64,000 bases of DNA from Paraburkholderia sabiae (GCF_030412785.1 NZ_CP125295.1:2232001-2296000); one strand, 5' to 3'. Counted from the stretch's first letter, positions 41,530 to 50,075 are shown. Notes: generated by a model not told the origin, from the sequence alone. Numbers and translations are program-made.

Positions 41530-42638
41530 CACGCGCCTCCTGCTGCGGCACGTACCGCGATGCGTTCGTCGTTGCTGAAATAAACGGTTTCGGGTGCGGC
41601 GACGCGCAACCACACAGGGCCATCCACGACGCGCAAATTAGGCTCCATCTTGGCGTTGAAAACGTGACCTTCGCAATTCGCCGTCACGAGCTGATAATTA
41701 CCGAGCTGCTGTGCACGCGTGACTTGCGCCTTGACGGCACCGCTTTCGCCGTCATTGGCAAGGCGCACGAATTCAGGGCGAATGCCCAGCTTCAGATCGC
41801 CGTTCGTGTTCTTGAGCGTCGCAAGCGTATTCGGGTCGACAGCAATGCGCTGCGAACCGAGCTTGATCGCACTTTCATCCAGACTCACGGGGCACAGATT
41901 CATCCCCGGACTGCCGATGAAATAGCCGACAAACGAATGATCGGGCCTCAGAAATAGCGCTTCTGGGCCGCCCTTTTGCACGACGCGTCCATTGGTCATG
42001 ACGACCACTTCATCGGCAAAAGTCAGCGCCTCGACCTGATCGTGCGTCACGTAGATCAGCGTGAGCTTCAGTTGCTGATGGATCTTCTTCAGTTGACGCC
42101 GCAGCATCCACTTCATGTGCGGATCGATGACGGTCAGCGGCTCGTCGAACAGAATCGCCGCGACGTCCTTGCGCACGAGTCCGCGTCCAAGCGAAATCTT
42201 CTGCTTCGCGTCCGCCGACAGATTGCTCGCCTTGCGCGGCAACTCGCGCGCCATATCAAGAATGTCGGCCACTTCGTGCACGCGCGTGCGAACTTCTGCC
42301 GTGGGCAGCCCGCGATTGCGCAATGGAAACGCCAGATTGTCGAACACGGTCATCGTGTCGTAGATGACTGGGAACTGGAACACCTGCGCGATGTTGCGTT
42401 CGCGCGCGCCCAATGTGGTGACGTCGCGCCCATTGAAAAGCACCTTGCCTTCCGAAGGCTTCACGAGACCCGACACAATGTTCAGCAAGGTCGATTTCCC
42501 GCAACCCGAAGGTCCGAGCAGCGCATAGGCGCCGCCGTCTTCCCAGACCATGCTCATCGGCTGCAAGGCGTAGTCGTCGAGCGATGCGGGATTCGGGCGG
42601 TATGCGTGCCCCAAGTTCTGAAACTCAATGCGCGCCAT
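41529..42638 (-). CDS. glpT: Glycerol ABC transporter ATPase GlpT, degenerate signature
   Basis: A 369-aa ABC ATPase with C-terminal TOBE/OB-like region. Walker A (LLGPSGCGKSTLL) and Walker B (AAILFDEPLTVID) are good. The signature motif expected as LSGGQ reads LSADAKQ, so the composite site that uses this face is probably weak. It presumably works as a heterodimer with GlpS, whose signature is normal. This gene should not be confused with the unrelated GlpT phosphate antiporter of E. coli. Confidence 0.92.
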   Translation of the reverse strand: MARIEFQNLGHAYRPNPASLDDYALQPMSMVWEDGGAYALLGPSGCGKSTLLNIVSGLVKPSEGKVLFNGRDVTTLGARERNIAQVFQFPVIYDTMTVFDNLAFPLRNRGLPTAEVRTRVHEVADILDMARELPRKASNLSADAKQKISLGRGLVRKDVAAILFDEPLTVIDPHMKWMLRRQLKKIHQQLKLTLIYVTHDQVEALTFADEVVVMTNGRVVQKGGPEALFLRPDHSFVGYFIGSPGMNLCPVSLDESAIKLGSQRIAVDPNTLATLKNTNGDLKLGIRPEFVRLANDGESGAVKAQVTRAQQLGNYQLVTANCEGHVFNAKMEPNLRVVDGPVWLRVAAPETVYFSNDERIAVRAAAGGA

Positions 42639-43737
42639 ATGCCACCTCCTGCACCTTGGGACGCGCGACGAGATTGGCGTCCGCGCCGAACACGAACAGT
42701 TCGTCGGGGTCGATGTACACGTCCAGCTGCGTGCCGATCTCGATCTGATGCACGCCTTGCAGCTGCGCGACGAGGTCGATGCCGCCATGACGCGTGTGCA
42801 GGTGCAGATAGGTTTCCGAGCCGCTCAGTTCGGCGAGTTCGAGCAGGCACGGCACCGCGATCGAATGCGCATTGCGCGGCGCGAGACGCAGATGGCCTGG
42901 CCGTATGCCGATGCGACAGGTGCCCGTACCGACCGCCGTCGCGGCTGCGCGTCGCACAGGCACGTCGACGCCGATGGGCAGTCGCGCGTCGCCGTTCTCG
43001 AGCAGTTCGCTCGTCAGCATGTTCATGGGCGGATCGTTAAAGACGGCGGCCACGTCGACGTTCGCGGGCGCGTTGTAGACGTCGAGCGTCGGTCCGAACT
43101 GCAGCACGCGTCCCTTGTCGACAACGGCCGTGTAGCCGCCGAGCAACAGCGCTTCAAGCGGCTCCGTCGTCGCATAGACGACAGTCGTCTTGCCGTCGGC
43201 AAAGAGCGTCGTGAGTTCCGCGCGAAGTTCTTCGCGCAGCTTGTAATCGAGGTTCACCAGCGGCTCGTCGAGCAGCACGAGCGACGTGCGCTTGACGAGC
43301 GCGCGCGCCAGCGCGCAACGCTGCTGCTGCCCGCCTGACAGCTCGCCGGGACGTCGATCGAGCAGATGCTCGATATGCAGCTTCGACGCAACCTCGTTCA
43401 CGCGGCGGCGAATGTCGGCGGCATCCGTCTTTTGCAGCTTGAGCGGCGACGCGATGTTGTCGAACACCGTCATCGCGGGATAGTTGATGAACTGCTGATA
43501 GACCATCGCGAGGTTGCGCTGACGCACGCTCACCCCCGTCACATCCTGGCCGTCAGCGAGGACGCGACCGGACGCGGGTTTATCGAGTCCTGCCATCACG
43601 CGCATCAGCGTGGTCTTGCCTGCCTGGGTCGGCCCCAGCAGTACATTGATCGCCCCCGGGACGAGCCGCAGATCGACGCCATACAGATGCGTCAGCCCGC
43701 CCGAAACGACGGTGACCCGCTCCAGTTCCAAAACCAA
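42625..43737 (-). CDS. glpS: Glycerol ABC transporter ATPase GlpS
   Basis: A 370-aa ABC ATPase. Walker A is LLGPTQAGKTTLM, the signature LSGGQQQR and Walker B LVLLDEPLVNLD. A regulatory OB-like domain follows residue 240. The start is TTG 43737, backed by AAAGGAG exactly 6 nt upstream; the preceding Lys-rich open frame looks noncoding. It heads the leftward glpSTPQUV operon and overlaps glpT by 14 nt. Confidence 0.92.
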   Translation of the reverse strand: MVLELERVTVVSGGLTHLYGVDLRLVPGAINVLLGPTQAGKTTLMRVMAGLDKPASGRVLADGQDVTGVSVRQRNLAMVYQQFINYPAMTVFDNIASPLKLQKTDAADIRRRVNEVASKLHIEHLLDRRPGELSGGQQQRCALARALVKRTSLVLLDEPLVNLDYKLREELRAELTTLFADGKTTVVYATTEPLEALLLGGYTAVVDKGRVLQFGPTLDVYNAPANVDVAAVFNDPPMNMLTSELLENGDARLPIGVDVPVRRAAATAVGTGTCRIGIRPGHLRLAPRNAHSIAVPCLLELAELSGSETYLHLHTRHGGIDLVAQLQGVHQIEIGTQLDVYIDPDELFVFGADANLVARPKVQEVAYGAH

Positions 43738-44037
43738 ATTGCTCTCCTTTGTTCGATGCTTCTGAGGCAGCTTCGCTTTCTTCTGCTTTTTCTTGGGTAC
43801 GGCTACAACAGTGATTCGCTTACGGCGTTGGCTTACGACGTTCGAAATCACCGGGCGACGCGAGTGCGCGGCCCGGTTTGCATACGAGAGGCAGGGCAAG
43901 GGATAGCGCCAGACAGGCGCCGGAGAAGCTGTTGTCGATCCATTGTCCCGATGGTTTTTTTATTCGGGTACTTCAAAAACAGACCCTAAGGCCGATGTTC
44001 AAAAAGGAAATCAAAACAACAGTAACAATGTTCTCTT

Positions 44038-44054
44038 TTGTTCGTTTACGTTTA
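44038..44054. promoter_or_regulatory. Candidate GlpR (DeoR)-type operator
   Basis: TTGTTCGTTTACG matches 11 of 13 positions of the E. coli GlpR half consensus (ATGTTCGWTAWCG) as I recall it. An inverted partner CGAACAA lies at 44079-44085. Location upstream of the glycerol operon supports it. Confidence 0.4.
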
Positions 44055-44159
44055 AATCGGGGTTAACCATACAAAACACGAACAACCACCATCTACTGTA
44101 CTTACGGACAGTAGAACAATCTATTACGCATTGACGCCTGTTTACTTACGGAGAGCAAG

Positions 44160-44288
44160 TTGGCGGTCAGCGTAACAGAAGAAACGCCGCCATCGTTTGA
44201 CGATGAGTTCGGTTTGCATGCGCGAATGCACACTCTCCGGCAACGCGCCTGGTTCGCGGCACGGGCGTCATCGGCGGCGCTGAAATGA
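44160..44288 (+). CDS. Possible 42-aa small protein
   Basis: A TTG start with GGAGAG 4 nt upstream opens a 42-codon frame ending TGA at 44286. The peptide begins AVSVTEETPPSFDDEFGLHA and ends with an Arg/Ala-rich helix-prone stretch. G/C-rich third positions suggest coding within an otherwise A+T-rich gap. I recognise no family; it could be a leader peptide or a remnant. Confidence 0.3.
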   Translation: MAVSVTEETPPSFDDEFGLHARMHTLRQRAWFAARASSAALK

Positions 44289-44544
44289 ACGCGTCCAGCG
44301 ACTCAAGACCCGCCGCGCAATACATGCAGCAATTACGCATTCAATCGAAATCATCACACGTCGCTAAAGACGCTATTTACGAAGTACTCCATCCGTGACG
44401 GAATGCAAAAAATGCCTTGTTTCAAGGGGTTTTCCTGCTTGCCGGTCCACCTCTAAAGGCGTTTTGCGAAGCGAAATGACGAATGCGGGTATACGTTAAT
44501 TTGTACACGCCGGTCAGCCCCGTTTACTGCAATGAAAGCCAGGT

Positions 44545-44587
44545 CGTCCGAACTACTTTGATCAGACATGATCGAGGGGTTCGGACG
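44545..44587. promoter_or_regulatory. 9-bp inverted repeat before FAD oxidase
   Basis: CGTCCGAAC (44545-44553) and GTTCGGACG (44579-44587) are exact inverted copies 25 bp apart, ending 26 bp before the start codon. It could be an operator or an RNA hairpin over the leader. Confidence 0.4.
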
Positions 44588-44613
44588 TTGTTTGTTCGTA
44601 CCGGAGGTGTAGC

Positions 44614-46008
44614 ATGGCGAATCTGTCCAGCAGTGCAATCGACGAATTCAAAGCTCTCACGCGAGGCCAGGTCGTATTGCCCGGCGATCCATCGTTCGAC
44701 GAAGCGCGCAGCATCTGGAATGGCATGATCGATCGTCGCCCCGCGATCATCGTTCGCTGCGCGGGCACAGCCGACGTGCGTCGCGCTGTCAATTTCACGC
44801 GCGACAACAAGCTGCTGCTTGCCGTGCGCGGCGGCGGCCACAACATTGCTGGCAGCGGCGTGTGCGAAGACGGCATGCTGCTCGATCTTTCGCTGATGAA
44901 ATCCGCTCGCATCGATCCCATTGCGCGGCGCGCGTATGTCGAGCCCGGTTGCCTGTTGCGCGACTTCGATCACGAAGCACAAGCGTTCGGCCTCGCCACG
45001 CCGCTCGGTATCAATTCGACAACGGGCGTCGCCGGCCTGACGCTCGGCGGCGGCTTCGGCTGGATCAGCCGGCGCTTCGGCATGACCGTCGACAACCTGA
45101 TTTCAGCCGACGTCGTCACCGCCGACGGCGAAATGATCCACTGCAGCGCCGATTCGCACGAAGATCTGTTCTGGGCCATTCGCGGCGGCGGCGGCAACTT
45201 CGGCGTCGTCACGATGTTCGAGTTCCGGCTGCATGAAGTCGGTCCGGAAGTGTATGGCGGCCTCGTCGTGTTGCCGATGGATCAGGCGCGCGACGCGCTC
45301 GTCAAATACCGCGCGGCGTTCGAAACATGGCCCGACGAATTGACCGTCTGGGCTGTCGCGCGCTTCGCGCCGCCGCTGCCTTTCCTGCCCGCCGACGTGC
45401 ACGGCAAGCCGATCATCGCGTTCGCCGTCTGCTATACGGGGCCCGTCGCGAACGGTCCCAGCGTGGTCGACGAAGTGCGCAAGTTCGGCACGCCGTACGG
45501 CGAACATCTCGGGCCGATGCCGTTTACCGCATGGCAGCAGGCATTCGATCCGCTGCTCACGCCCGGCGCGCGCAACTACTGGAAGTCACACAATCTGGCG
45601 ACGCTCGACGACGGCCTGATCGACGCATTCGTCGATGCAATCGGCAATCTGCCATCGCCGCAGTGCGAGATCTTCTTTGGCGCGATCGGCGGACAAACGA
45701 TGCGCGTCGCACCGGATGCGACGGCTTACTCGAATCGCGATGCGAAGTACGTGATGAACGTGCACGGCCGCTGGACAGAGGCCGACGACGACGAACGCTG
45801 CATCGCGTGGTCGCGTGCATTCTTCGATGCATCGGCGCCGTTTGCGCTGGGCAGCGTCTACGTGAACTTCATGACGGAAGAAGAATCGGGCCGCGTGGGG
45901 GCTGCGTATGGTCCGAACTACGAACGCCTCGTTGCAGTGAAAGACCGTTACGATCCTCAGAACCTGTTCCGGCATAATCAGAACATCAAGCCGTCAGCAA
46001 TGGCCTGA
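44614..46008 (+). CDS. FAD-binding oxidase, berberine-bridge-like
   Basis: A 464-aa flavoprotein. Residues 40-210 form the PCMH-type FAD domain with the His that binds FAD covalently in AVRGGGHNIAGSG and GLTLGGGFGWISRRFGMT. The C terminus has the BBE segment (YGPNYERLVAVKDRYDPQNL). The second covalent link via Cys seen in some members appears absent. Members oxidise sugars, alcohols or alkaloid-like substrates; the substrate here is unknown. GGAGG precedes the ATG. Confidence 0.92.
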   Translation: MANLSSSAIDEFKALTRGQVVLPGDPSFDEARSIWNGMIDRRPAIIVRCAGTADVRRAVNFTRDNKLLLAVRGGGHNIAGSGVCEDGMLLDLSLMKSARIDPIARRAYVEPGCLLRDFDHEAQAFGLATPLGINSTTGVAGLTLGGGFGWISRRFGMTVDNLISADVVTADGEMIHCSADSHEDLFWAIRGGGGNFGVVTMFEFRLHEVGPEVYGGLVVLPMDQARDALVKYRAAFETWPDELTVWAVARFAPPLPFLPADVHGKPIIAFAVCYTGPVANGPSVVDEVRKFGTPYGEHLGPMPFTAWQQAFDPLLTPGARNYWKSHNLATLDDGLIDAFVDAIGNLPSPQCEIFFGAIGGQTMRVAPDATAYSNRDAKYVMNVHGRWTEADDDERCIAWSRAFFDASAPFALGSVYVNFMTEEESGRVGAAYGPNYERLVAVKDRYDPQNLFRHNQNIKPSAMA

Positions 46009-46034
46009 GTGCCTTTCGCACGATGTATCCAACG

Positions 46035-46074
46035 TGCCGGATGGCGACATGCTTGCCATCCGGCATCGTTTTTT
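46035..46074 (+). terminator. Intrinsic terminator after FAD oxidase
   Basis: TGCCGGATGGC and GCCATCCGGCA form a perfect 11-bp stem around a 9-nt loop, followed after TCG by six Ts. It closes the FAD oxidase unit and shows that the next gene starts downstream of it. Confidence 0.93.
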
Positions 46075-46093
46075 CAACGCCCTTCTTTCACCG

Positions 46094-46951
46094 ATGCAGA
46101 TTGCCGCAAACCGTTCCATGCCGCGCATGCGCATCGTCTTGCTGACGATCGTCGCGATGTTCGCCTTCGCGGGCAATTCGCTGCTATGCCGCGTGGCACT
46201 GAAAGGCACGTCGATCGATCCCGCAACATTCACGTCGGTGCGCATCGTGTCGGCGGCGATCGCGTTGTGGATCGTTCTGCGCACGCGCGGCGAATCGCAG
46301 CGCATCGGGGGCAACTGGCTGTCTGCGTTCGCGCTGTTTGCGTACGCAGCGGCGTTTTCGTTTGCGTATGTCTCGCTGGCGGCAGGCACGGGTGCGCTGC
46401 TGCTGTTCGGCGCGGTGCAGGCAACGATGATCGGCTACGCGCTTGCGCGCGGTGAACGTCTGCGCGCGTTGCAATGGATCGGCCTGATATGCGCGCTCGC
46501 GGGACTCGTCGCTCTCGTGCTGCCGGGCGTCAGCGCGCCGCCTCCGCTCGCGTCGCTGCTGATGCTGTGCGCGGGCATCGCATGGGGCATCTATTCGCTA
46601 CGCGGCAAACGCGCCGCCGATCCCACTGTCACCACGGCCGGCAATTTCATTCGCGCAATCCCCTTCGCGATAGCGATCAGCGCCGCCATGTTCACCCATG
46701 CGTCGATCGATAAAACCGGCCTGCTTTTCGCGGCGATTTCGGGCGCGTTGACGTCGGGCGTCGGCTATGTGATCTGGTATGCCGCGCTCAAGCACATCCC
46801 GTCCGCTACGGCTGCAACCGTGCAACTGAGCGTGCCGCTGATCGCCGCGGCAGGCGGCATCGCGCTGCTCGCCGAACCGCTGACGGCGCGCCTCGCGCTG
46901 AGCGCGCTCGCGATACTGGGCGGCATCGCGCTCGTCGTCGTGCGCCGCTGA
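46094..46951 (+). CDS. EamA/DMT-family membrane transporter
   Basis: About 285 aa with ten helices in two EamA repeats (VLLTIVAMFAFAGNSLLCRV; LLMLCAGIAWGIYSLRGKRA). Longer in-frame starts at 46034 and 46049 fall within or before the terminator hairpin, so ATG 46094 or 46118 is more likely. Substrate unknown. A separate promoter must lie in the short gap after the terminator. Confidence 0.88.
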   Translation: MQIAANRSMPRMRIVLLTIVAMFAFAGNSLLCRVALKGTSIDPATFTSVRIVSAAIALWIVLRTRGESQRIGGNWLSAFALFAYAAAFSFAYVSLAAGTGALLLFGAVQATMIGYALARGERLRALQWIGLICALAGLVALVLPGVSAPPPLASLLMLCAGIAWGIYSLRGKRAADPTVTTAGNFIRAIPFAIAISAAMFTHASIDKTGLLFAAISGALTSGVGYVIWYAALKHIPSATAATVQLSVPLIAAAGGIALLAEPLTARLALSALAILGGIALVVVRR

Positions 46952-46993
46952 CTTCGAATTGACCGATAAAACTGCGGAATATCCTGCGCACCG

Positions 46994-47017
46994 ATATATC
47001 CGGTAGAATACATCGAT
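46994..47017. promoter_or_regulatory. ModE-like palindrome, copy 1
   Basis: CGATATAT-N8-ATACATCG, with arms that are inverted copies at 7 of 8 positions, ends 24 bp before the GTG of the 174-aa gene. It resembles the E. coli ModE box (CG-TATAT arms). Two similar sites are at 47584 and 50052. Confidence 0.55.
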
Positions 47018-47041
47018 AGTTCGAAGCTCGGGAGAAACGGG

Positions 47042-47566
47042 GTGGACAGCACTCGTCGCAAGGCACAAACGGATGCGCTATCCACGAAGATCAGCACGCT
47101 CAAGCCTTTATCGGGCGATGTGCGGGCGCAGCAGATCCGCGACGTCGTCGATGGATTCAGGCGTTTGCGCAGCAGCGTCACGCGTTTCGTGCAGATGTTC
47201 GCCGCCACGCGCAACTCGGCGCTCGCCGCCGACGGCCTGTCTTCCGCGTCCTTACGCGAGTTGCTGGGAATGCTCGCGAGCGAAGCACAAGCGGCGCGCT
47301 TTGCGCGGCTGCGTGAACTGAAAATCGCAATCCGTCAGGCACGTGTGCTCGAACGCACGCGCGACGCCGTGTTTTCCGAGTCGTTCAGTACGGACCCAAC
47401 CGCGATGCGCGAGACGGTCACGGCGCTGGAGCGCGTCGATGCGATTCTCGTGGGACTGTGCGTCGAACACGTGCTCGAACGGCACAAACCGGCGCCGCCG
47501 CGTACGGTCGCTCTCAAGCGCCCGCCGCTGCCCACGCGCCGACGCCAGCCGGAACCCGTGCACTGA
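47042..47566 (+). CDS. Hypothetical helical protein, 174 aa
   Basis: I do not recognise a named family. It is Arg/Ala/Leu-rich and predicted mostly helical (RQIRDVVDGFRRLRSSVTRF-like stretches), with a basic Pro-rich tail (RPPLPTRRRQPEP). No signal peptide or membrane segment. It starts at GTG 47042 with GGGAG upstream and lies 96 bp before the DUF2325 gene on the same strand. Both genes have the same palindrome in front, so they probably share regulation and perhaps function. Confidence 0.75.
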   Translation: MDSTRRKAQTDALSTKISTLKPLSGDVRAQQIRDVVDGFRRLRSSVTRFVQMFAATRNSALAADGLSSASLRELLGMLASEAQAARFARLRELKIAIRQARVLERTRDAVFSESFSTDPTAMRETVTALERVDAILVGLCVEHVLERHKPAPPRTVALKRPPLPTRRRQPEPVH

Positions 47567-47583
47567 TCGCGCGGAATCGCATT

Positions 47584-47607
47584 CGATATATTCAGTGGTA
47601 TATTTCG
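47584..47607. promoter_or_regulatory. ModE-like palindrome, copy 2
   Basis: CGATATAT-N8-ATATTTCG, 18 of 24 positions identical with the copy at 46994. It lies 55 bp before the DUF2325 gene. Confidence 0.55.
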
Positions 47608-47662
47608 GTCATCTGCTCGCGCATCCACCCCGGTCCGCTCAACTGTCCGGATAGAGGTCACC

Positions 47663-49003
47663 ATGCACGCACCGCCCTTTCGTCTTGCCCGTACGACCAG
47701 CCTCGATACGCCTGTAAATGCCGCCCATCGCACTGTTGAAGGGCGCGCCGATCCCTGTTGCGCGCCTTCGAAAGCACAGCTCGCGGACCTGAAACGACGC
47801 ACTCGCCTCGCCGAACTGGACTCGCATCTGCATTGTTCGATCATCGGCACGTGCCTGAGCACGCATGAATTGCGCAAGCTCGTGCCGAAGTACACGAGCC
47901 TCGACCGTCAGCGTGCGAGCGACCTCGAAATTCATCACACAGCCGTCGAACTCGCGATCGAAGGCGGCGCAGGCGGCAAGGCGCTGCAGAAAGCGCTCGA
48001 CGAACGCTATGCCGGCGCGATCCGGCTGTTCGACAAGGCGAAAGATCCCGATGCCGTGCTCGCGCTATGGAAGGAAGCGCTGAAGAACGGCGACATCCCG
48101 CCCGCCTACTGGGCGCTGATGACGCATTCGCAAACGACGATGAGCGTGCGGCAAACGGCCTTCGGCGATCTGCACATGCTGTCGCATCTGGTCGGTGCCG
48201 CGAATCGCGCGGACATCCGGCGGCTCGTTGCGCTGGAGGAAGAGAACGCGTCGTTGCGCGCGAAGATCGATCGGCAGCAGAGCCGCTTGCAGGAGATGAG
48301 CTTGCAGCGCGACACGGCCGCGCACGAACTCGAAGCGCGCGCCGCGCATGCCAAAGCGCAGGATGCCGATAGCGACGACGCGCTGCGCGCCGAAGTCCTC
48401 ACGCTGCGCGAAGCGCTGACGGCACGCGACGAACGGCTCGCGCTTCATACAAACCGCCGCGAGGCAGCCGAACAACGCGCCGCCGCCGAACACGAAAGCG
48501 CACGCGCATTGCGTGAGAGGCTCGATGAAATGGACGCGCTCGTGAAGACGCTGCAAGCCGAAGCGAGCGCGCTCGAACGCACGCTTCATATTGCGGCGAG
48601 CGAAGACGACGCGTCACAAGGTTCGACAGCTTCGCTGCCGATTCTGGACCGCATGCGTATCGTGTATGTCGGCGGACGGCCGGGATCGAATGCGGCCATC
48701 AGACGGATCGTCGAATCGGCGGGCGGTGAGATTACCGTGCATGACGGCGGCATCGAAGATCGCAAGGGGCTGCTGGCGGCTGCGCTGCCGGGCGCGGACA
48801 TGGTCGTGTTTCCCGTCGACTGCATCGATCACGACTCGATGAACATGCTCAAGCGCGTGTGCGAACGTAGCCACGTCGCGTGGTATCCGCTGCGAACTGC
48901 GAGCGTCGCGAGTTTCGTCGAACTGATGGGCCGGCTCAATGCCGATGCGCGAACCAACACGCAGCCAGGCGGCTCGCCGCGCTTTTGTCTGCGGCACGGC
49001 TAA
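47663..49003 (+). CDS. DUF2325 domain protein with coiled coil
   Basis: A 446-aa protein. The N terminus has Cys/His residues (DPCCAPS at about 31 and HLHCSIIGTCLSTHELRKLV at about 56). Residues 190-320 form a long charged coiled coil (LVALEEENASLRAKIDRQQS onward). Residues 335-430 are the DUF2325 domain (IVYVGGRPGSNAAIRRIVES; HDGGIEDRKGLLAAALPGAD; FPVDCIDHDSMNMLKRVCE). Function is unknown; the Cys/His set could bind metal. Regulation by the nearby ModE-like protein is inferred from the shared palindromes. Confidence 0.88.
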   Translation: MHAPPFRLARTTSLDTPVNAAHRTVEGRADPCCAPSKAQLADLKRRTRLAELDSHLHCSIIGTCLSTHELRKLVPKYTSLDRQRASDLEIHHTAVELAIEGGAGGKALQKALDERYAGAIRLFDKAKDPDAVLALWKEALKNGDIPPAYWALMTHSQTTMSVRQTAFGDLHMLSHLVGAANRADIRRLVALEEENASLRAKIDRQQSRLQEMSLQRDTAAHELEARAAHAKAQDADSDDALRAEVLTLREALTARDERLALHTNRREAAEQRAAAEHESARALRERLDEMDALVKTLQAEASALERTLHIAASEDDASQGSTASLPILDRMRIVYVGGRPGSNAAIRRIVESAGGEITVHDGGIEDRKGLLAAALPGADMVVFPVDCIDHDSMNMLKRVCERSHVAWYPLRTASVASFVELMGRLNADARTNTQPGGSPRFCLRHG

Positions 49004-49033
49004 AAAACGTCACACCGCGTCGGCGCTAGTGAA

Positions 49034-49399
49034 CTAGCGCCGCACCATCTTCGTGAGCGCGGCGATGTTGTCGGCGCACGCGGCATACGCTTGCGCCTCG
49101 ATGCCGCGATACAGCCGGATGATCTCCTCACCGACAGGCGTCAGCACGCTGCCGCCGCCGCTCTGCCCGCCATGCTCGGACACCGTCGCGGGCGATTTCA
49201 GCGACCGGTTCAACTCATCCATCAACAGCCACGCGCGTCGATACGACATGCTGAGGCTGCGCGCGGCCGCCGAAATCGAACCATGCTCGCGCACCGCTTC
49301 GAGCAGCGCGACTTTTCCCGGTCCGAGCGCGATCGTGCCCGCCTGCTGGATACGCATTCTGAAGCGCACCTCGGGCTTCGGATGTGCCGATGTTTTCAT
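49034..49399 (-). CDS. Single-domain ModE-like regulator
   Basis: A 121-aa protein consisting only of the ModE N-terminal winged helix: ALGPGKVALLEAVREHGSIS, AAARSLSMSYRRAWLLMDEL and SGGGSVLTPVGEEIIRLYR. The C-terminal TOBE/molbindin domains that bind molybdate in full ModE are missing, as in several short regulators. It lies downstream of a molybdopterin oxidoreductase on the same strand, and three ModE-box-like palindromes lie nearby, so it is their likely ligand. Confidence 0.88.
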   Translation of the reverse strand: MKTSAHPKPEVRFRMRIQQAGTIALGPGKVALLEAVREHGSISAAARSLSMSYRRAWLLMDELNRSLKSPATVSEHGGQSGGGSVLTPVGEEIIRLYRGIEAQAYAACADNIAALTKMVRR

Positions 49400-49524
49400 G
49401 TTTGTCTGCCGGTTGCCTCATGCGCGCAAGCATACACGATGCCATATGCGGCCAATCAATCGGCACTTGCACCAGTGCGGCCGCGCGCAGCCGTCGCGCG
49501 GCAACGGGTGCGGAGCTCAACGCA

Positions 49525-50016
49525 TCACAATTCGAGCACGCGCGCGACGACACCCGACAGCCGTTTCACATGGCGCGGCGCAGGCAGGATATCGGCGGCT
49601 GAGAAGAGGATGGGCGCGCCGTCGTCGGCGGAAAGCGGCTCGTCGCCGCGTTCGAACGCAACCAGCACGCGCTCGCCGATCGGCGTATTGAACAGTTCAT
49701 GCCAGGAGAAGGTGACCGCGTAGCCGTCGTGAGCGTGCGCAATGAAAACGGTGCGCTTGAAGTCGCCGGGATTGTCGTTGCGCAGGCCGGCCAGCTCGAT
49801 CAGATCTTTCAGCAGCACGCCGCGATATTGATCGACCTTGCGGATGAAGCGGTTGGTCGTGTAGCAGCGCAGATCGAACGGATCGGCCGTGACGCTCGCG
49901 TGCTGCCGCAGATCGTCGAGCGTCACCCGCATCGGACGCAGAAACGCGCCCGCCAGCGTGACGACGCCTGTCGTCGTGTCCTGCAGCGGCAGCGCCGCGG
50001 TGCCCGTCTGTGCCAT
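49525..50016 (-). CDS. Small molybdopterin-binding oxidoreductase domain protein
   Basis: A 163-aa protein covering a sulfite-oxidase-fold molybdopterin domain (VTLDDLRQHASVTADPFDLR; DQYRGVLLKDLIELAGL; HDGYAVTFSWHELFNTP). The probable molybdenum-ligand Cys is in DLRCYTTNRF. No signal peptide, so it may be cytoplasmic. It is shorter than YedY-type enzymes and the substrate is unknown. Neighbouring ModE-like regulator and the palindrome 36 bp upstream suggest molybdenum-linked control. Confidence 0.85.
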   Translation of the reverse strand: MAQTGTAALPLQDTTTGVVTLAGAFLRPMRVTLDDLRQHASVTADPFDLRCYTTNRFIRKVDQYRGVLLKDLIELAGLRNDNPGDFKRTVFIAHAHDGYAVTFSWHELFNTPIGERVLVAFERGDEPLSADDGAPILFSAADILPAPRHVKRLSGVVARVLEL

Positions 50017-50051
50017 CGTCCGTCTCCGTTCCGTTGCGGCGCATTTGGCCG

Positions 50052-50075
50052 CGATGTATCGATGGCTATATTACG
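50052..50075. promoter_or_regulatory. ModE-like palindrome, copy 3
   Basis: CGATGTAT-N8-ATATTACG has the same 24-bp architecture as the copies at 46994 and 47584. It lies 36 bp upstream of the molybdopterin oxidoreductase start, in promoter position. Confidence 0.5.

Larger units (their letters stand above)
43738..44613. other. Long A+T-rich intergenic region between glpS and FAD oxidase
   Basis: This 876-bp divergent gap is much more A+T-rich than its flanks around 43960-44150. It contains a GlpR-like half-site region, a possible 42-codon ORF (44160-44288) and a 9-bp inverted repeat before the FAD gene, each listed separately. No glpR, glpD or glpK gene is present here. Confidence 0.6.
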
